Shown here: positions 25,376-37,383 of the stretch, one piece after another | How the letters are laid out: each line of letters starts with the position of its first letter | How positions within the stretch are numbered: position 1 is the first letter of the stretch | Assembly: GCF_018873765.1 (NCBI RefSeq) | Contig: NC_057918.1 | Location: 68,816,371 to 68,880,370, forward strand | Length of the DNA stretch: 64,000 bases | Source of the DNA: Telopea speciosissima | Taxonomy: Eukaryota; Streptophyta; Magnoliopsida; Proteales; Proteaceae | Reading direction: 5' to 3' | Program-made: the position numbers and the translations under genes | Notes under the pieces: model-generated | The model's input: the letters and a program-made list of their open reading frames with translations, nothing else | Told to the model about the DNA's origin: nothing | Database searches by the model: none

Positions 25376-25960
25376 ATGGCTCCTAATCTTTCATCTCTTT
25401 CTAACCTTTTATTGTTATCTCCCATGTCTTCCTTTCCTCGTTTCCGTGTTGTCTTGAAAAAAATTGGGGAAGATTTCCTTTGGGATGATTTGGAAGGTCA
25501 CAAGAATTTTCATGAGCTGGGTTGGGACCACATAACAATGCTGAAAGACACGAGGAGGTTTTGAGTATTAGCCCCTTTTGGATGGTCAACTAAGTTCTTC
25601 CATCCAAATCATTGTGTGGGTTTGCTGTGGAGCAGGGAAGCTTATGCAGAGAGGGACCTCTGTCAAGCGTGGGAAAATTTCGCCATGAGAGACTAATCAG
25701 GTGCATGGATCATATTGTACAAATCCGTCAATGGGAGTTGACAAGTGTATCAAAGCTTTCATGGAAAAAATGACTGGAGAATCTGGAGATAGGAATGGGC
25801 AATATTATTTTTTGGACTGACGATGCGACGAGATTAATTTCTAGACATTTGTTTTAGATTGGTCCAGAGGTGCCACTATATTGTATTCTTATGACTTGGT
25901 TCAGGGGAGATTATATTTGTCCCCGGCTGAGGAATGTTAATGGTTGGGAAGTTCAAAAAT
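25376..25960 (+). pseudogene. L1-type LINE ORF2 remnant
   Basis: The peptide KKIGEDFLWDDLEGHKNFHE followed by LGWDHITMLKD resembles the segment after the reverse-transcriptase domain of plant L1-type LINEs, where FLW and W..I motifs recur. Later bases give IIFWTDD in another frame, as in the region following it. Several stops and frameshifts are present, and the ends are unknown. Confidence 0.5.
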
Positions 25961-26423
25961 TAGTGTTTTTGTTAGAAGTGCTGCAAGGGGTGAGTATTTT
26001 TCTGGATAATTCCTGAGGGAGAATATAGCCTGATGAATATCAGAGGATGGCAGGTTTTCTGTTAAATCATTGCTTGTCACATCAGCCTGAAAATTTGCAA
26101 AGAGGTGGGGGCAGGCAGATTGCAACACAAAGTTGCAGATCCCTAACAGATGCTGTTTATGTGAGATTGCTGAGGTTGTGACTCACTTGAATCTCCTGTT
26201 TCTTGGTCTTGGTAAGCAGTTATTTAGAAAGGTTTAATCAGAAGCGGGTCTGAGAGACATCTAAGTTGATTTTGAGCATTGCAGTGATGGATTTGCTCCC
26301 ATCTTGATCTTCTGCTGAGCTAATGTCCGATATTCCAAGTAATTTACTAAATTATGGCTCAGAGTTTCATCCTCCATGTTACACTTCGCCTCTAAAGTGA
26401 GCCAATAAGATTGCCAAGACAAA

Positions 26424-26482
26424 AAAAGGGCGTACCCAGTGCACGAGGCTACCACAATTGCGGGGTCTGGGGAGGGTAAGCC
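26424..26482 (+). mobile_element. Au-type SINE fragment
   Basis: gggcgtacccagtgcacgag and ggggtctggggagggtaag are Au SINE 5' words, truncated after about 55 bp. Confidence 0.8.
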
Positions 26483-27371
26483 AGGGAGCCATAAATCCTC
26501 CATAAATTCATGAGTTACAGAGTTTACAGATGACCAGCTTAGGCCTTAGAGAGGTAAATAATCTAGTTTGAAGCACTTGCATGTGATACTAATCTGTGGA
26601 TATGAAGGTTCTTGGTTGAATACTTAAGGTCATCTACTCCCTCCCTTTTCTTTTTATGTTTTAATTAATTTTCTTTCTGGGAGATTCTTTTTCTGGGCAG
26701 TATCTTAATGATGGAGTTGAGATAGCTCAACGACCATGTTTTCGCCTATTTCTATCTCTAAATGATGACTTTTAGCCTGTCAGATTAACTTACCAATGGC
26801 CTCCCAAAATATTGTATTTTGTGCTTCGATTTTTAATGGGTATTACTAGGAGATGGCAGGCTTGAGCACTGTCACTGTATATTTGGGAAATGTAGAACTG
26901 CCCCTACAGATTAATACTGTATGCAGCCACAATATTTGTCTATTTGACTAAAAGAAGTGGGTTCTGCAGTTCTGCAGAGAAGCCCTTTTTTTTGGTGGGG
27001 AACAGGGTTTGGGGTGGATGTGCTGTGTGTTTTATGCTGTTATATGCTCATCTCAAAGTGGCAAGATGTCAGGACTCAAGACATTTCAAGAGAGACTTGT
27101 AGGATCCACACCAACAATGCCGGAATAATGGGGTGAAATTGCAATATTATTTACCTCGATTAAGTTGTTTTACCAGTTCGATGTATATAAATGATAGGTT
27201 GTTTAAGGGCTTTATGCCTTTCTAGTTTGGTCGATGAAAACTATTGTTGTATGATGTTTATTCAGGTTCACATGCCCCTATCATGTCAACTACTACAACA
27301 TCCAGTCCTCCACCCTAATATTTCAAGAAAAAAATGAACTTCTTATAAGTTGAAGTTCAATAGAACTGACC
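26483..27371. other. Spacer, nothing recognised
   Basis: No exon, RNA gene or repeat with defined ends was found. Confidence 0.5.
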
Positions 27372-27502
27372 ATCAATGGTTTTTTTTTTTGTATTTTTTT
27401 ATGAAAGTGTAATCACACAAACCACACACCAATCCCAAAAGGTTAACCGACGTTTAGGACTGTGGAATGGCAGATATACATAACACACACTCGCTATCAA
27501 TG
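27372..27502 (-). mobile_element. Second copy of the GATTACA-tail retro-insertion, minus orientation
   Basis: Read on the minus strand, the insert contains gccattccacagtcctaaac and gtgtgattacactttcat plus an A run, matching the insert at 8855-9046. atcaatg flanks both sides (27372-27378 and 27496-27502). The copy is 5'-truncated to about 117 bp. Confidence 0.65.
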
Positions 27503-28438
27503 TTGGATGAGCTTTTGTTCTTGCTATGCTTTTTTGTGACATTCCTGTCCCCTTTCCCTTGAGTTGAATTATAGCTTACATGAAGCCCCTACCTAATCTG
27601 TACTCTCAAGTTTCTTATCTTATCAATAATGCTTTGGGTTACTATCTCCAACTGCTAGTTTAGTACTGCTGATTATATGACCTCTTGAGATCAATTCACA
27701 GTGTATGATGTATCCCTTTTAGATCGGTCATTTTCTTTCTTGGCACACAAAGACAGGCTGAAAATTTCTCAACGGATTGGTCGTCTTAAAAACCATACTT
27801 GGTGCTCCCCCATTGGTCCAGATGCTGGTGTAGAGACCATGCGACCAAGTAGCAATCTCATGCCCTTATTAATAATTTACATTTATCCATTCTCAATATT
27901 GATTCGATCCAATCATGTTGGATCCGATTAGAAATGATCTTTTTAACTCTTTTTTGGATTAAATAATGGAATTTTACTGAAAAGAAGAAAGCAGGGGAGA
28001 ACTTCTGTCAAAGGAAGAGAATACGTCAATGTTTGTATTTGATATGCATTCTTGCATTCCAGGTTGATTTCGCTTTCTCAGATGATAAAAATAATATGAG
28101 ATAGATTAAGGCAAAACAAACTAGCAAGCTCAACCTGATCGATCTCTTGATCAATCAATTTCATGGATAGACAGACCTAACCTACCCTAACCCCATGCCC
28201 CTGCAACTACCTTCCTTGTTCATGCAATCAGTAGTAGTTCAGGAACTAGTAGGGTACTCCACTATTGGACTTGGGAAACATTGTATGTGTCAGACCTCAA
28301 AAGCAATGCCCATCCCTTCTCAATTATTGTTCTAACCATACATAAATGTAGATTTAATCTAAATCTTTCTCTAATATTTTAATACATCTTTTTGTCTCCC
28401 CATTTATTGCTTCTTTTTCATTTTATAAGTTTTTCTTT
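27503..28438. other. Spacer, nothing recognised
   Basis: AT-rich sequence without a convincing feature. Confidence 0.5.
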
Positions 28439-28517
28439 GATTAATAATATATTCTGATGCAAAATGGGCTTTGGTCTTCTATGATTAATATATTCTGATA
28501 CAAGATGGGCTTCGGTC
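28439..28517. repeat. Two-copy tandem repeat, about 40 bp unit
   Basis: gattaat..atattctgat followed by gatgggcttcggtc (or near variants) occurs at 28439-28475 and 28483-28517. Confidence 0.75.
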
Positions 28518-28548
28518 CATTGGACTGTTTCCAACTTCTCAATTTACT

Positions 28549-28654
28549 ATTTTATTTTATACCCAAAGAAATGATACAGTAGAGCAAGCTAGGAAACCCA
28601 GATTTTATTTTATACCCAAAGAAATGATACAGTAGAGCAAGCCAGGAAACCCAG
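28549..28654. repeat. Two-copy 53-bp tandem repeat
   Basis: The unit starting attttattttatacccaaag at 28549 recurs at 28602 with one visible difference (agct or agcc). Confidence 0.9.
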
Positions 28655-29014
28655 ATTACAAGGTTTAACATGGTCCATCCATTCCCAATAATTGAGTTGA
28701 CCTGTGAAGGGAACCGATAGAGTACAATCTTTTTAAAGCAAATTTTTTTTATTATAAAAGATTCCAATCAGAAGGTTTATACATGGATATACCCTGTGAG
28801 TCGACACGTTGACATCTTAGATTGACATGTTTGCGCGTGAAACGACAGTTGGGGTTCCATCGTATGGGGACTCCACTCTCTCTCTCAAATTATCTTCTCT
28901 CCGTTCTTTGACCGCTACTTTAACGGACTAAAACAAAGGAGGACCTATAAAAGGGCAAAAATAGGTTACGTAGGTATTATGGTTTTTTCCACTTCTGGGA
29001 ATCCACGCCTCCTC

Positions 29015-29060
29015 AGTCACGAGTCATGAGTCACGAGTCACGAGTCACGAGTCACGAGTC
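29015..29060. repeat. Heptamer tandem repeat GAGTCAC
   Basis: Six to seven successive gagtcac/gagtcat units, about 650 bp above the first PIF exon. A computed ORF across it is a by-product. Confidence 0.9.
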
Positions 29061-29701
29061 TGTAATATTTATGTTGATAGAGCTGCTAAAGAGACGAACA
29101 ACGATCGAAGATTTTTTGGTTCGAAGTTCTAGGCGGACCTCTCTCTCTCTGTGTCTGGCATTGCATCAAAGATCCTATAGGCAGAGGAAGTCGGTAATCG
29201 TAACTCATGATTTTGGGTTTTTCATCTTCCTTTGAACGTTTCGGCTAGAAGACAATAAATTCAGTGTGGTCATCCAAATTTTGGAGGAAGTCCTCGGGAA
29301 AGATCCAAAATGGATTGTTAATTGCTTCCCTGTGTAATAGAAAAAAAGAAGAGCGGGTTTTAGGGCTTCGACACCGGAAGGTTACGAAGGGAGCAAAGTG
29401 AGAAACCAGGGGAAAAGAACAGAGAAATTTACGGTGGCGGATAATCGCTGATGTTGTAGTCGTGATCTCCCATGTCGGTTCTTCAATCCCAGGTGTTTAT
29501 TTGTGCATATTCTCCCAAAAACTCGTCTTCTGCGCCTCGAAGGTTCTTGAATTCATAATCTGATCTAACTACACTTCGCGTAAGTCTTTAGTCTTCTTCG
29601 TATGTTTTTTCCTCTGAGAATAATCTGGATTTTTCTGCTTTTCTTTCTCCACATCTGTGCTTTTCTGATTTTGTTATTCAAATCCAGTGTGGCGGTGGAG
29701 A

Positions 29702-32700
29702 ATGAATCACTATGTTCCGGATTCTGAAATAGAAGAGGAAGAGTTGAACTTGAACCCGAGGCTGTTGGGATTACCCTGGCATGGGAAATTGAAACTGTAA
29801 TCTCCTCTCACTTAGCTTTCTTCCATCCTTCTGTTAGTTTTTCAATTCAATTGTTATGATTTTTAGTAGTTGTGTTTGAGTTTGATTCTAAGCACTAGAA
29901 CAGTATAGAGGAAGAAGAGCTCATGGAGCTGGTATGGCAGAACGGTCAGGTCGTTCTCCAGAGTCAGAGATCTCCCAAGAAATCGTCACAGAAAGATGCA
30001 GTCTTGGACGTCCGATCGTCTGCAGCGGCGGCCGAGGAGGGTGGTTCGCGTCATCTGTTCACGCAGGAAGACGAGTTGGTTTCATGGACACACAACCCTT
30101 ACCCTCTCGAAGATTCCTTCGATCGAGATTTCGGTGCTGATCTCCTCTACACTTCTCCGACCAGTAACTTCAGCCACTCCAGCAGGGTTAGTCATATTCC
30201 GGTGGTGGCGGCTCCAGCTCCACGGTCGCCGCCAATCCCTCCTGCGAGGCATGTGGAGCAACTCGCGAGGGAATCAACGGTCATCGGTTCGAAAGAGACG
30301 CCGTCAGTGGGGCCCAGGTCCCGGGACGGCGTGAGGAGTTTGGTGCCATTTTGTGTGTGCGGCAGTATGAGCGGCAATACAGTGACTACGGATGTGGTGG
30401 CGGGAGAAGAGGTGAACTATGAGCCAACTATGACGTCATCTTCCGGCGGCTCCGGTTGCAGTGTAGATTTGTTGGTGGGACCACCGACAGCTGACCATAA
30501 ACGAAAGGGAATAGGAGCCGACGACGCCGAGTGCCACAGCAAGGTTTGTCTCTCTATCTTTCTCTCTCTCTCTCTAGAGGGGCTTGTTTCTATTGTGCGC
30601 TAGGGGGGTTATCGTCGCAATGCCGATCATCCTCCAGGACCTCCACCGCTGTGAACCACCAAAACAGTCGCAAACCAGAGTCATGGCTCATCGAACAGTG
30701 GTGGAGGCTCTGTTTGACACGTGGCATAGTTTTGCGGGGGAATTTCTAATGTGTGGGCCTATTTGATTGTGAGGTCCACAGATGCAAACAATCCTGACCG
30801 TGACATTTCGAGGACCATAGTGCTGGCTCAATTAGGCCATCCTTAGGTCGTATGAGAAGAACGAACGGCTCTGGTTGAACCTCTTGTTGCCACATGGAAG
30901 GTGGGACACTTCGAAGCGAAAAGTTGCCCTTTTAGCCACCGAGGGGCCAACAGTCAAAATTTTCTAAGCGTGGGAACTGTCATGGTCTAGGTTTTGTCGG
31001 CACGTGGCAACTAATAATTATAGGCATTTACGGGAAGCACCGTTCAGGCTCTCTAGGAGCAGGGGTAAGATGGACATTGCATGCGGTGATATGTCTGAAC
31101 CGCACAGATTGCCACGGGCAGCGCGCTGTGCTAAGGAGCGTCGTGGTTCTTCCATTTTCAGTTAATTCTATTACTTGTTAACCCATTGGTTAAGAAAAAT
31201 TAAATGACCATTATGCCCTCAAAATACCAAGTTATTCCATTCCAAGGTATTGGGGTGGATGTTTCGCCAAAGAAGCAAACAGATCGGGTACGATCCGTTA
31301 TGAACTTATGATCGGATTCTGATATTCCATGATCGAATATGGATATCCTAAACGGATACGGATGCGAATCGAATTCAGATTTTTGACTATCCATTTACAT
31401 CTCTACTTGTGTAACCCAGACTTTCCTCCCCTCACATATGATTCACTCTCAATCCATGTCTCTCGGTTGTTGTAATCTCATGATTTTCATTTCTTCATTC
31501 CTTAGAATTTGTTGAATATTCAAAAACCCTCAAGATCATTAATTGTTTAATTTTTTTTATTATTAGTTGGATATCTATTCGGATTAGATAATTTTTTTGC
31601 CGGATTATTTGAATATTTTTCCGGACATCCTTAAACGGATACGTATATCCCTAAACGAATATGGATGCAAATCGAATTCGAATTTTCGAATATCCAATTA
31701 CATCCAATGACAGGTGTTGTGATTCATTTTGATTAATATATTGTTGTTGTAATGCTGTATTTTTTTCCCTTCCTGTTGCAAAAAGGATGAGGAATCCGTG
31801 GATGTGAAAAAACAAGCTCGTGGGTCGACATCAGCAAGAAGAGCTCGTGCTGCAGAAGTCCACAATCTCTCAGAGAGGGTCTGCTCTTTCTCCACTCTTC
31901 ATCTTTCTCACTTTGCTAGTTTACATGGTTATATATATATATTCCCTCTACTAGGCTCAGGAGACTGCTGCAGAATCCATATGATAGAGGTTAACAAAGA
32001 AGAGGGGGAAAAATTGCTATTTTTTTTCTCAGCTCTGGCTATCCAAATAGCTTTAATGCAGTTTCCTTGATTTATTTCATTCTTATACTGCATGTTCTTC
32101 ACATGTAGAAGCGTCGAGATAGGATAAATGAGAAGATGAAGGCCTTGCAAGAACTCATACCCCGATGCAACAAGGTCATTACTGTCAGTTATACATACTT
32201 CCATTAGTATCTGCAATAAATTGTCAAGTTATTCTCTAGTCTAAATTTTGCATATTGTTTTTTTTTCCCCCAAATTTCAGTCAGACAAAGCGTCGATGCT
32301 GGATGAAGCAATAGAGTACTTGAAGTCTCTACAGTTACAAGTGCAGGTATACTGTTTCTAGCTTCCTATAGTGCTTTATTCACCCCCCCTGTCTGAGGGT
32401 GGTTGAGGGGGGGGGGGATAATTCTTGATTTCTCATCATCTATCGAAATCTTTAGATAGAATCTTTCCTATGCCAGGACCCTTCATAAATGAAATTTGAG
32501 GGCATCTTCCCTCCTTAAAACCTTCAAATTAACAGATGATTTTCTTTCATGGCAATGGTATAGATGCCAAATCTCAGGTCTTGGACCTCGGCCAAGGTCT
32601 TGCCTCAATTTATTTAGGTTTGCAGAACCCTGAGCTGTCTGGGCCAAATTTTAGGTTGGGAAATGTGCACTATTGATGTTGCATGAAGCTCATTATTGGG

Positions 32701-33905
32701 AATGGGGTAACTGTATGCACATAAAATGTGCGGATGGCATAGCACTATTGATGTTGTATGGAGCTCATTGTTGGGAATGAGGAGACTGTAATGTGCTTAA
32801 GTAGAGATTAGCATGTTGAAATAAATGACTAACAAGACTGGAAGGAAAGAATCAAAGATGAGTACATTGAAGGAAATTTCAGAGTTGCACAAATAGGTGG
32901 GTGATTAGTGGGAAAAGGATATGGGGTGCTAATAGTGAACAGTTACTATAGATTTAAGTAGAATGGGGAGTTAAAAATTAGACTTGGCTGTTTTGGATCG
33001 GAATTGGCTGAGCCCGGTCCCGATACATGTCATTCCGGAGCGGGTGATCGATACAGGGATTCTAGGGTTCAGGCAGAATTTTGCCGATTCCAAACCGATT
33101 CCGGCCAATATGGATTGGAATCTGATAAGAATCGGATGGAACCAATTCCTTGTTTTAAAACCCTGGGTACCATTGTGTGCTCTAACCATGAAGCACCAAC
33201 TTTTAGCTGAGTGAGAATAAACCAGAGGAGTGGTTTTCACATGTAAAATCTTTTTCCTAACCGAAAAGAACATGGATCACCAAAGGTGGTGACTGCTATA
33301 CGAGCAAGTAGAGTTCACATTGCATTCACTGCTGTTATAGAGCTCCATTAAGTTTCTTTTTTGGTGAGACTTCCAAATTTCCCTCTTCTTGTCAAAGGCA
33401 TGCAGACTTTCACTCACTAATAGAGGAATTCATTTGGAATATTTTTCAACCATCAAATCTTTTTATTTTCTTCTGATTATTACTGTACGTAATTTATCAT
33501 TGCTTGATGAAAAGAATCCTGACCATTTTGAGCAGATGATGTCCATGGGATGCAGTATGGTTCCTATGATGTTCCCCGGTGTCCAGCAGTACATACCTCC
33601 GATGAGGATGGGGATGGGGATGGGCATGGATATGGGTATGAACAGACCAATGCTGCCATTTCCTTCGATGTTAGCTGGCTCAGCCATGCCTAACCCAGCT
33701 GCAGCAGCTCATCTTAGTCCAAGTCTCCCTTTGCCTCCATTTCATCTACCCGGTGTATCTACTCCTGATCAATCCAGAATGCAAGCACCGAACCAGTCAG
33801 ATCCAGCAAAGAACTCCATGGGCGTCCAGAGTCTCAACCAGAAACAGGTCCCCAGTCCTGCTTCCATATCAACAGTACCTTGGCCCCCACCAGATGCAGG
33901 TATCA
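29702..33905 (+). CDS. PIF4: Phytochrome-interacting bHLH factor, PIF4/PIF5-like; 3' end damaged or incomplete
   Basis: A nuclear bHLH factor that in this family binds G-boxes and photoactivated phytochrome B. Exons: 29702-29796, 29904-30543, 31786-31878, 32109-32174, 32281-32346 and 33536 to about 33905; all five introns have GT..AG ends and keep frame, and the two 66-bp exons fit the family. The APB motif [13 protein letters not shown] lies at residues 37-49, EDELVSW follows, and the bHLH (from about residue 263) has H271, E275 and R279 for G-box contact plus [20 protein letters not shown]. The last exon encodes [15 protein letters not shown] and a GM repeat. The family sequence [16 protein letters not shown] then appears in another frame from 33867, implying a 2-bp loss near 33863. 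No terminal exon was found downstream. The phytochrome-binding and DNA-binding parts are intact, so it may still work. Confidence 0.85.
30718..31006. promoter_or_regulatory. Two G-box motifs in the second PIF intron
   Basis: CACGTG occurs at 30718-30723 (as cacgtggcat) and 31001-31006 (as cacgtggcaa). PIF proteins bind this hexamer, so self-regulation is possible but untested. Confidence 0.35.
31240..31705 (-). mobile_element. Foldback element of CCGAATCCG words in the second PIF intron
   Basis: It carries ggatatcctaaacggatacg, ccatttacatctctac and a middle that is the reverse complement of the middle of the elements at 52690-53126 and 54004-54427 (ttgaatattcaaaaaccctc here, gagggtttttgaagattcaa there). 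Ends are worn. Confidence 0.65.
32667..32781. repeat. Two-copy repeat, 75-bp period, in the fifth PIF intron
   Basis: gcactattgatgttgcatga at 32667 recurs as gcactattgatgttgtatgg at 32742, followed by agctcattnttgggaatg in both. Confidence 0.85.
32985..33170. mobile_element. Degenerate foldback element in the fifth PIF intron
   Basis: ctgttttggatcggaattgg on the left and ccaattccttgttttaaaac on the right are partial inverse repeats with gattcc/ggaatc words between. It belongs to the style of 13872-14107. Confidence 0.5.
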
Positions 33906-33941
33906 CCTCCTCAGGTTTGCGTAATCCTTGGTTATCTTTAA

Positions 33942-34047
33942 CATCAATTCTTGGCTACAGTTTGCTCTCACTGGCATCAATATCATATCAAAACCATCAA
34001 TTCTTGGCTACATTTGTTCTCACCAGCATCAATATCATATCAAAACC
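33942..34047. repeat. Two-copy 53-bp tandem repeat after the last visible PIF exon
   Basis: catcaattcttggctaca begins at 33942 and 33995; both units end with atcaatatcatatcaaaac. A third start (catca) follows at 34048. Confidence 0.85.
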
Positions 34048-34439
34048 ATCACCATTTGTTGCACTAATCACTGAGATACTGTGCAATTAGAAAGTCATGT
34101 TTATGTTGCAGAAAATCACATGCATGATATCGATACTAAAACATGGCTCCCTAACAGCTAAGCTTTGTCAAAGCTCTCCAGCAGAAAAACATGTCTTCAC
34201 CAGCTAAGGTTGACCACTAGCACACTGGCTTATCCAAACACACCAACCTCTCAGGCAGTCAGAAATCATGTTTATGTGACAAAACATCACAGGCATTGAG
34301 ATACACATAAGCACATGTAACAAATCTCTGGAAATGCCTCCTTGCTGAGTTGTTGAAGGTTGGATTCATAACAAAGACCCGACTTAAAAACCCACTTGTG
34401 CCTGCTAACAACTGACTAACCATGCAATCCACAGGACAC
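34048..34439. other. Region where the terminal PIF exon would be expected
   Basis: No acceptor followed by recognisable PIF C-terminal coding sequence was found here or further down to 36000. Two related words, agtcatgtttatgt near 34093 and atcatgtttatgt near 34265, suggest a local duplication. Confidence 0.4.
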
Positions 34440-34640
34440 ACCATAATGGCTGTGTCTCATAACACTGTCCTCCTGTGGACGTTGAGCCAATAGCACACCA
34501 TCCGATGGCCTGTAGTGCTTGGGCACCCAGCCCAACACACAGGCGGGGTTTGGGTTGCGTGCCCAAGCACTACAAGTCGTTGGATGTGCGCTACACTCCT
34601 GTCGTGCTACAATGGAGCCCACCACATTGCGACTCTGGGG
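34440..34640. mobile_element. Foldback element, TAGTGCTTGGGCAC inner arms
   Basis: tgtagtgcttgggcac (near 34511) pairs with gtgcccaagcactaca (near 34559). The outer arms agcacaccatccgatgg and tcgttggatgtgcgc also pair imperfectly. Confidence 0.65.
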
Positions 34641-34917
34641 TTAACAATCTCACCTCCAAAAACTCCTCCAATCGGGTTGTTGGGACCAAGCCTAGCCTAG
34701 CCTGTCCTATCCTGATTGAACGTCAGGCTAGGAATTTTCAATCCTAGCCTAGATTGTATAGGCTCAATAGAACCAGAGCAACCCAATGCTAGCCCAAAAC
34801 ACTTAAACATGTTCCTTAAAATGAGGTATATGGTAGGATTCAAACAATAGATTTTGGGATTGAATCCTCCCTTCATGAAGGATTGGGGTTGGATGGGGTT
34901 AGAGGTGGGATGGGGAG

Positions 34918-35074
34918 AGAGTTCCCTGAAAGGCAGTGTGGCCACTGCGGGGTCAATGGAAGCATGCACACAAGCATCAACAGGGGTAGGATTTTCTCCT
35001 TTCATAGTGGTGGGGTGGTCATTTTGCACCTCTCTATGTATGGGCACAAGGGCCACACTGCCTTTCAGGGTTCT
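34918..35074. mobile_element. Foldback element with GGTGGTCATTTTGC core
   Basis: The left end ttccctgaaaggcagtgtgg is matched in inverse by ccacactgcctttcagggtt at the right. The core ggggtggtcattttgcacc is near 35013. A purine/pyrimidine pattern like that of 14580-14716 is present. Confidence 0.75.
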
Positions 35075-35562
35075 TTTTCCCCAAAATATAATACACCTTT
35101 CTTATTCAAGGAAAAAAAAAAAAAACATTGTATGATTGATCATATAGTAGAATGTAACAGGCCATTCTAGCAAATAGACTATCCAAACTTACAAAAGGAT
35201 GCTAATGCAACTAAAACTTCCTGGTTGAGCTTGGAAATACCTTATTTTGGTCAATGATGAGTTTTATGGGCCTTAAGTCACTTGTTTATGGGGATAATCT
35301 TATAACAAGCCTAAATTATAAGCCCATAAGGTGAGGGATGAGTTTACTTTGGGAGAGGGTTGTCTCCGTCGCCCGATTGGGGATTTTGAAGGGGGGGTTG
35401 TAACAGTAAACTGGGTGGGACCATGCAAAAGGTGTTGGGACACTGGCATCGTGGGCATTTTTTCTCCATTTGCTTTTTTCAGTGTCTCAGTGTCTGAGAG
35501 TGATTATGAGTCAAGTTTTATCTCTTCTCTTCTACTATTTTTATTTTCTCCTTATTATTAGT

Positions 35563-35690
35563 TATTCTTATTTGTGGTATCTTAAATCAAGTTTTAGATT
35601 GCATTCTTCTTCAATATCTTTCTAGTTACAATTTTGTTTTACTTTAAACTTCACATATTAATTTCTAATCTTATTTTTTTTCTAAACTTT
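35563..35690 (+). repeat. Dispersed repeat shared with 44513-44640
   Basis: ttgcattcttcttcaatatc and cacatattaatttctaat occur here; the same words with small changes occur in the same order and orientation at 44513-44640. The function and class are unknown. Confidence 0.75.
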
Positions 35691-35723
35691 CACATATTAT
35701 AAGCCCACCTGATAAAGGAAACT

Positions 35724-36172
35724 ACGTGTCCGCTTGATAACCTTACGGGTGTTTCTGTTCTGGTTATGTGCTGAGAAACAGCAAAATAGTTTTTTCATTT
35801 TCTGTGCTAAGAAACCATTTTTTATTCGCTTGATAAACCTGTTCTTGGAAACAAGCAAAACTTTTTTATTTTATTTTTTTAAAAAAAATTAATAAAAGGA
35901 TATGTTTGGCACACTTTTCCAATTTTACAAAAGAGCATAGTGAACGAATTTAGGAGTTTTTATCAGGCACATTTTTCCAATTTTCAGCCAAGAAACGACA
36001 GAACATGTCCAACATGTTCTGTCAAAAGTCTTCAGGGAGCATAAATTTTGATTTATGTTTCCAAAAACAGTCACAAAAAACACTTCGTTATCAAGCGATT
36101 TTTAGGTGTTTTTTCATTTCTCAGAACGGAAAAACACCAGAAACTGTTTCTCGTAAGGTTATCAAGCGGGCT
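35724..36172. mobile_element. Foldback MITE, CGCTTGATAACCTTACG termini
   Basis: gtccgcttgataaccttacg at the left pairs with cgtaaggttatcaagcgggc at the right. Inside are further gtttctgttctgg, tttctcagaacgg and similar inverse words. No coding sequence. Confidence 0.75.
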
Positions 36173-36174
36173 CT

Positions 36175-36350
36175 ACAATTTCAGAGAACCACTTTGGTTT
36201 TATGCATGGAAGATGATAGATGGAAACTATTTTCCTATTTAGGAGGCTTATAGAAAGACATGGAGTGGACAAGAAGGATGTCCATATGATCTTTATTGAC
36301 ATAGGAAAAGGATACGACAGAGTTGTAGAGAGTTAATCTGGAATATACTA
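36175..36350 (+). pseudogene. RTE LINE reverse-transcriptase fragment
   Basis: Reading from the base after the foldback element gives SENHFGFMHGR, two stops, then METIFLFRRLIERHGVDKKD and VHMIFIDIGKGYDRV. This matches plant RTE reverse transcriptase around the catalytic FIDLEKAYDR region. It is a short dead fragment. Confidence 0.75.
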
Positions 36351-36606
36351 GAGAAGAGTAGGCTGAGGTGTACGGTGTACCAATGTGCACTCTCCTTAAG
36401 ACCTTATTTACCCCTACAGATGCAACCAGGTGTATGCGAGTTGTCCTCCAAGATACAACATCCTTGTCACTTTCGGTAGTAACAGTACTCTCCGCTACTA
36501 CAAACTCCTTCGAGAACTTCGGAGTTGTACTCAGGCAACATAAGTTTGTGAACCAATCGGAAAAACACTATAGCGATTCTTCAATAAATGGGCATCATAA
36601 CAGCAT

Positions 36607-36648
<42 letters not shown>
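36607..36648. repeat. (GA)n microsatellite
   Basis: About 20 GA units with one interruption. A (TA)n run follows at about 37031-37055. The sequence from 36351 to 37383 contains no recognised gene. Confidence 0.95.
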
Positions 36649-36652
<4 letters not shown>

Positions 36653-37383
36653 ATCAAGAATTTTTTACATTGGTTTTTGAAGGCACCCACTACTTCTATT
36701 TATAGAGGTGGATGCATCCCTTCAAGGCACCCCATGGAATGAGTGTGTCCATTGAAAAGATTCCAATCCAAGCACTCAAATGTTAGTATCCCTTGAAGGT
36801 ACCCCAAGGTGTAGGTGTCTCTTGGTTCTAATGGATTAGATTAAAAGATTCCAATCCAAGTGTTGAATGCATCAATGCAAATGGATATGTCACTTTAAAG
36901 AAACATGTTCATTACATAAAAAACTTAGTTAAGTAATTAAATCCAAAAAGGATTAATACGTGACTAAGCCTAAAACTGAGCTAACTTTGAACAAAAAAGA
37001 ATAACCCAAAACCAGACCAACTTTGAACAAAATATATATATATATATATATATATTAAATAAACCATACCACACTACCACGACATGACTCGGCTCATCGT
37101 ATGCGCATATGCCTCTATCATTTTTCGTTCAACTTCCAATGCATTGCCCAAAAGCAAAAACTCAAGAAAACTAAAAACAAGTCTTATGGGAGGGAAACCG
37201 ACAAAAAAAAACTAAAACAAAACAAAAAAGAAGAGACTCATTTTTATTGAACTTTATATTATTAAATACATTTAATTAATACAATAGTTTCACTATTAGT
37301 TTCTTTTATTGATTGGTAGACATAATAATAACTACTCAAACATTAGAGAATTTATAATTTATGAAAAAGTATCCTCAAAAAGA

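Noticed and set aside
29015..29060. GAGTCAC array as a CRISPR-like or iteron array
   Set aside because: Units are contiguous heptamers without spacers in a plant nuclear context; it is a short tandem repeat.
34475..35170. Several ORFs of 60-120 aa on both strands
   Set aside because: They lie in the foldback elements at 34440-34640 and 34918-35074 and reflect the palindromes.
36607..36648. GA repeat as a possible GAGA regulatory element
   Set aside because: No gene starts nearby; simple microsatellite is the better explanation.
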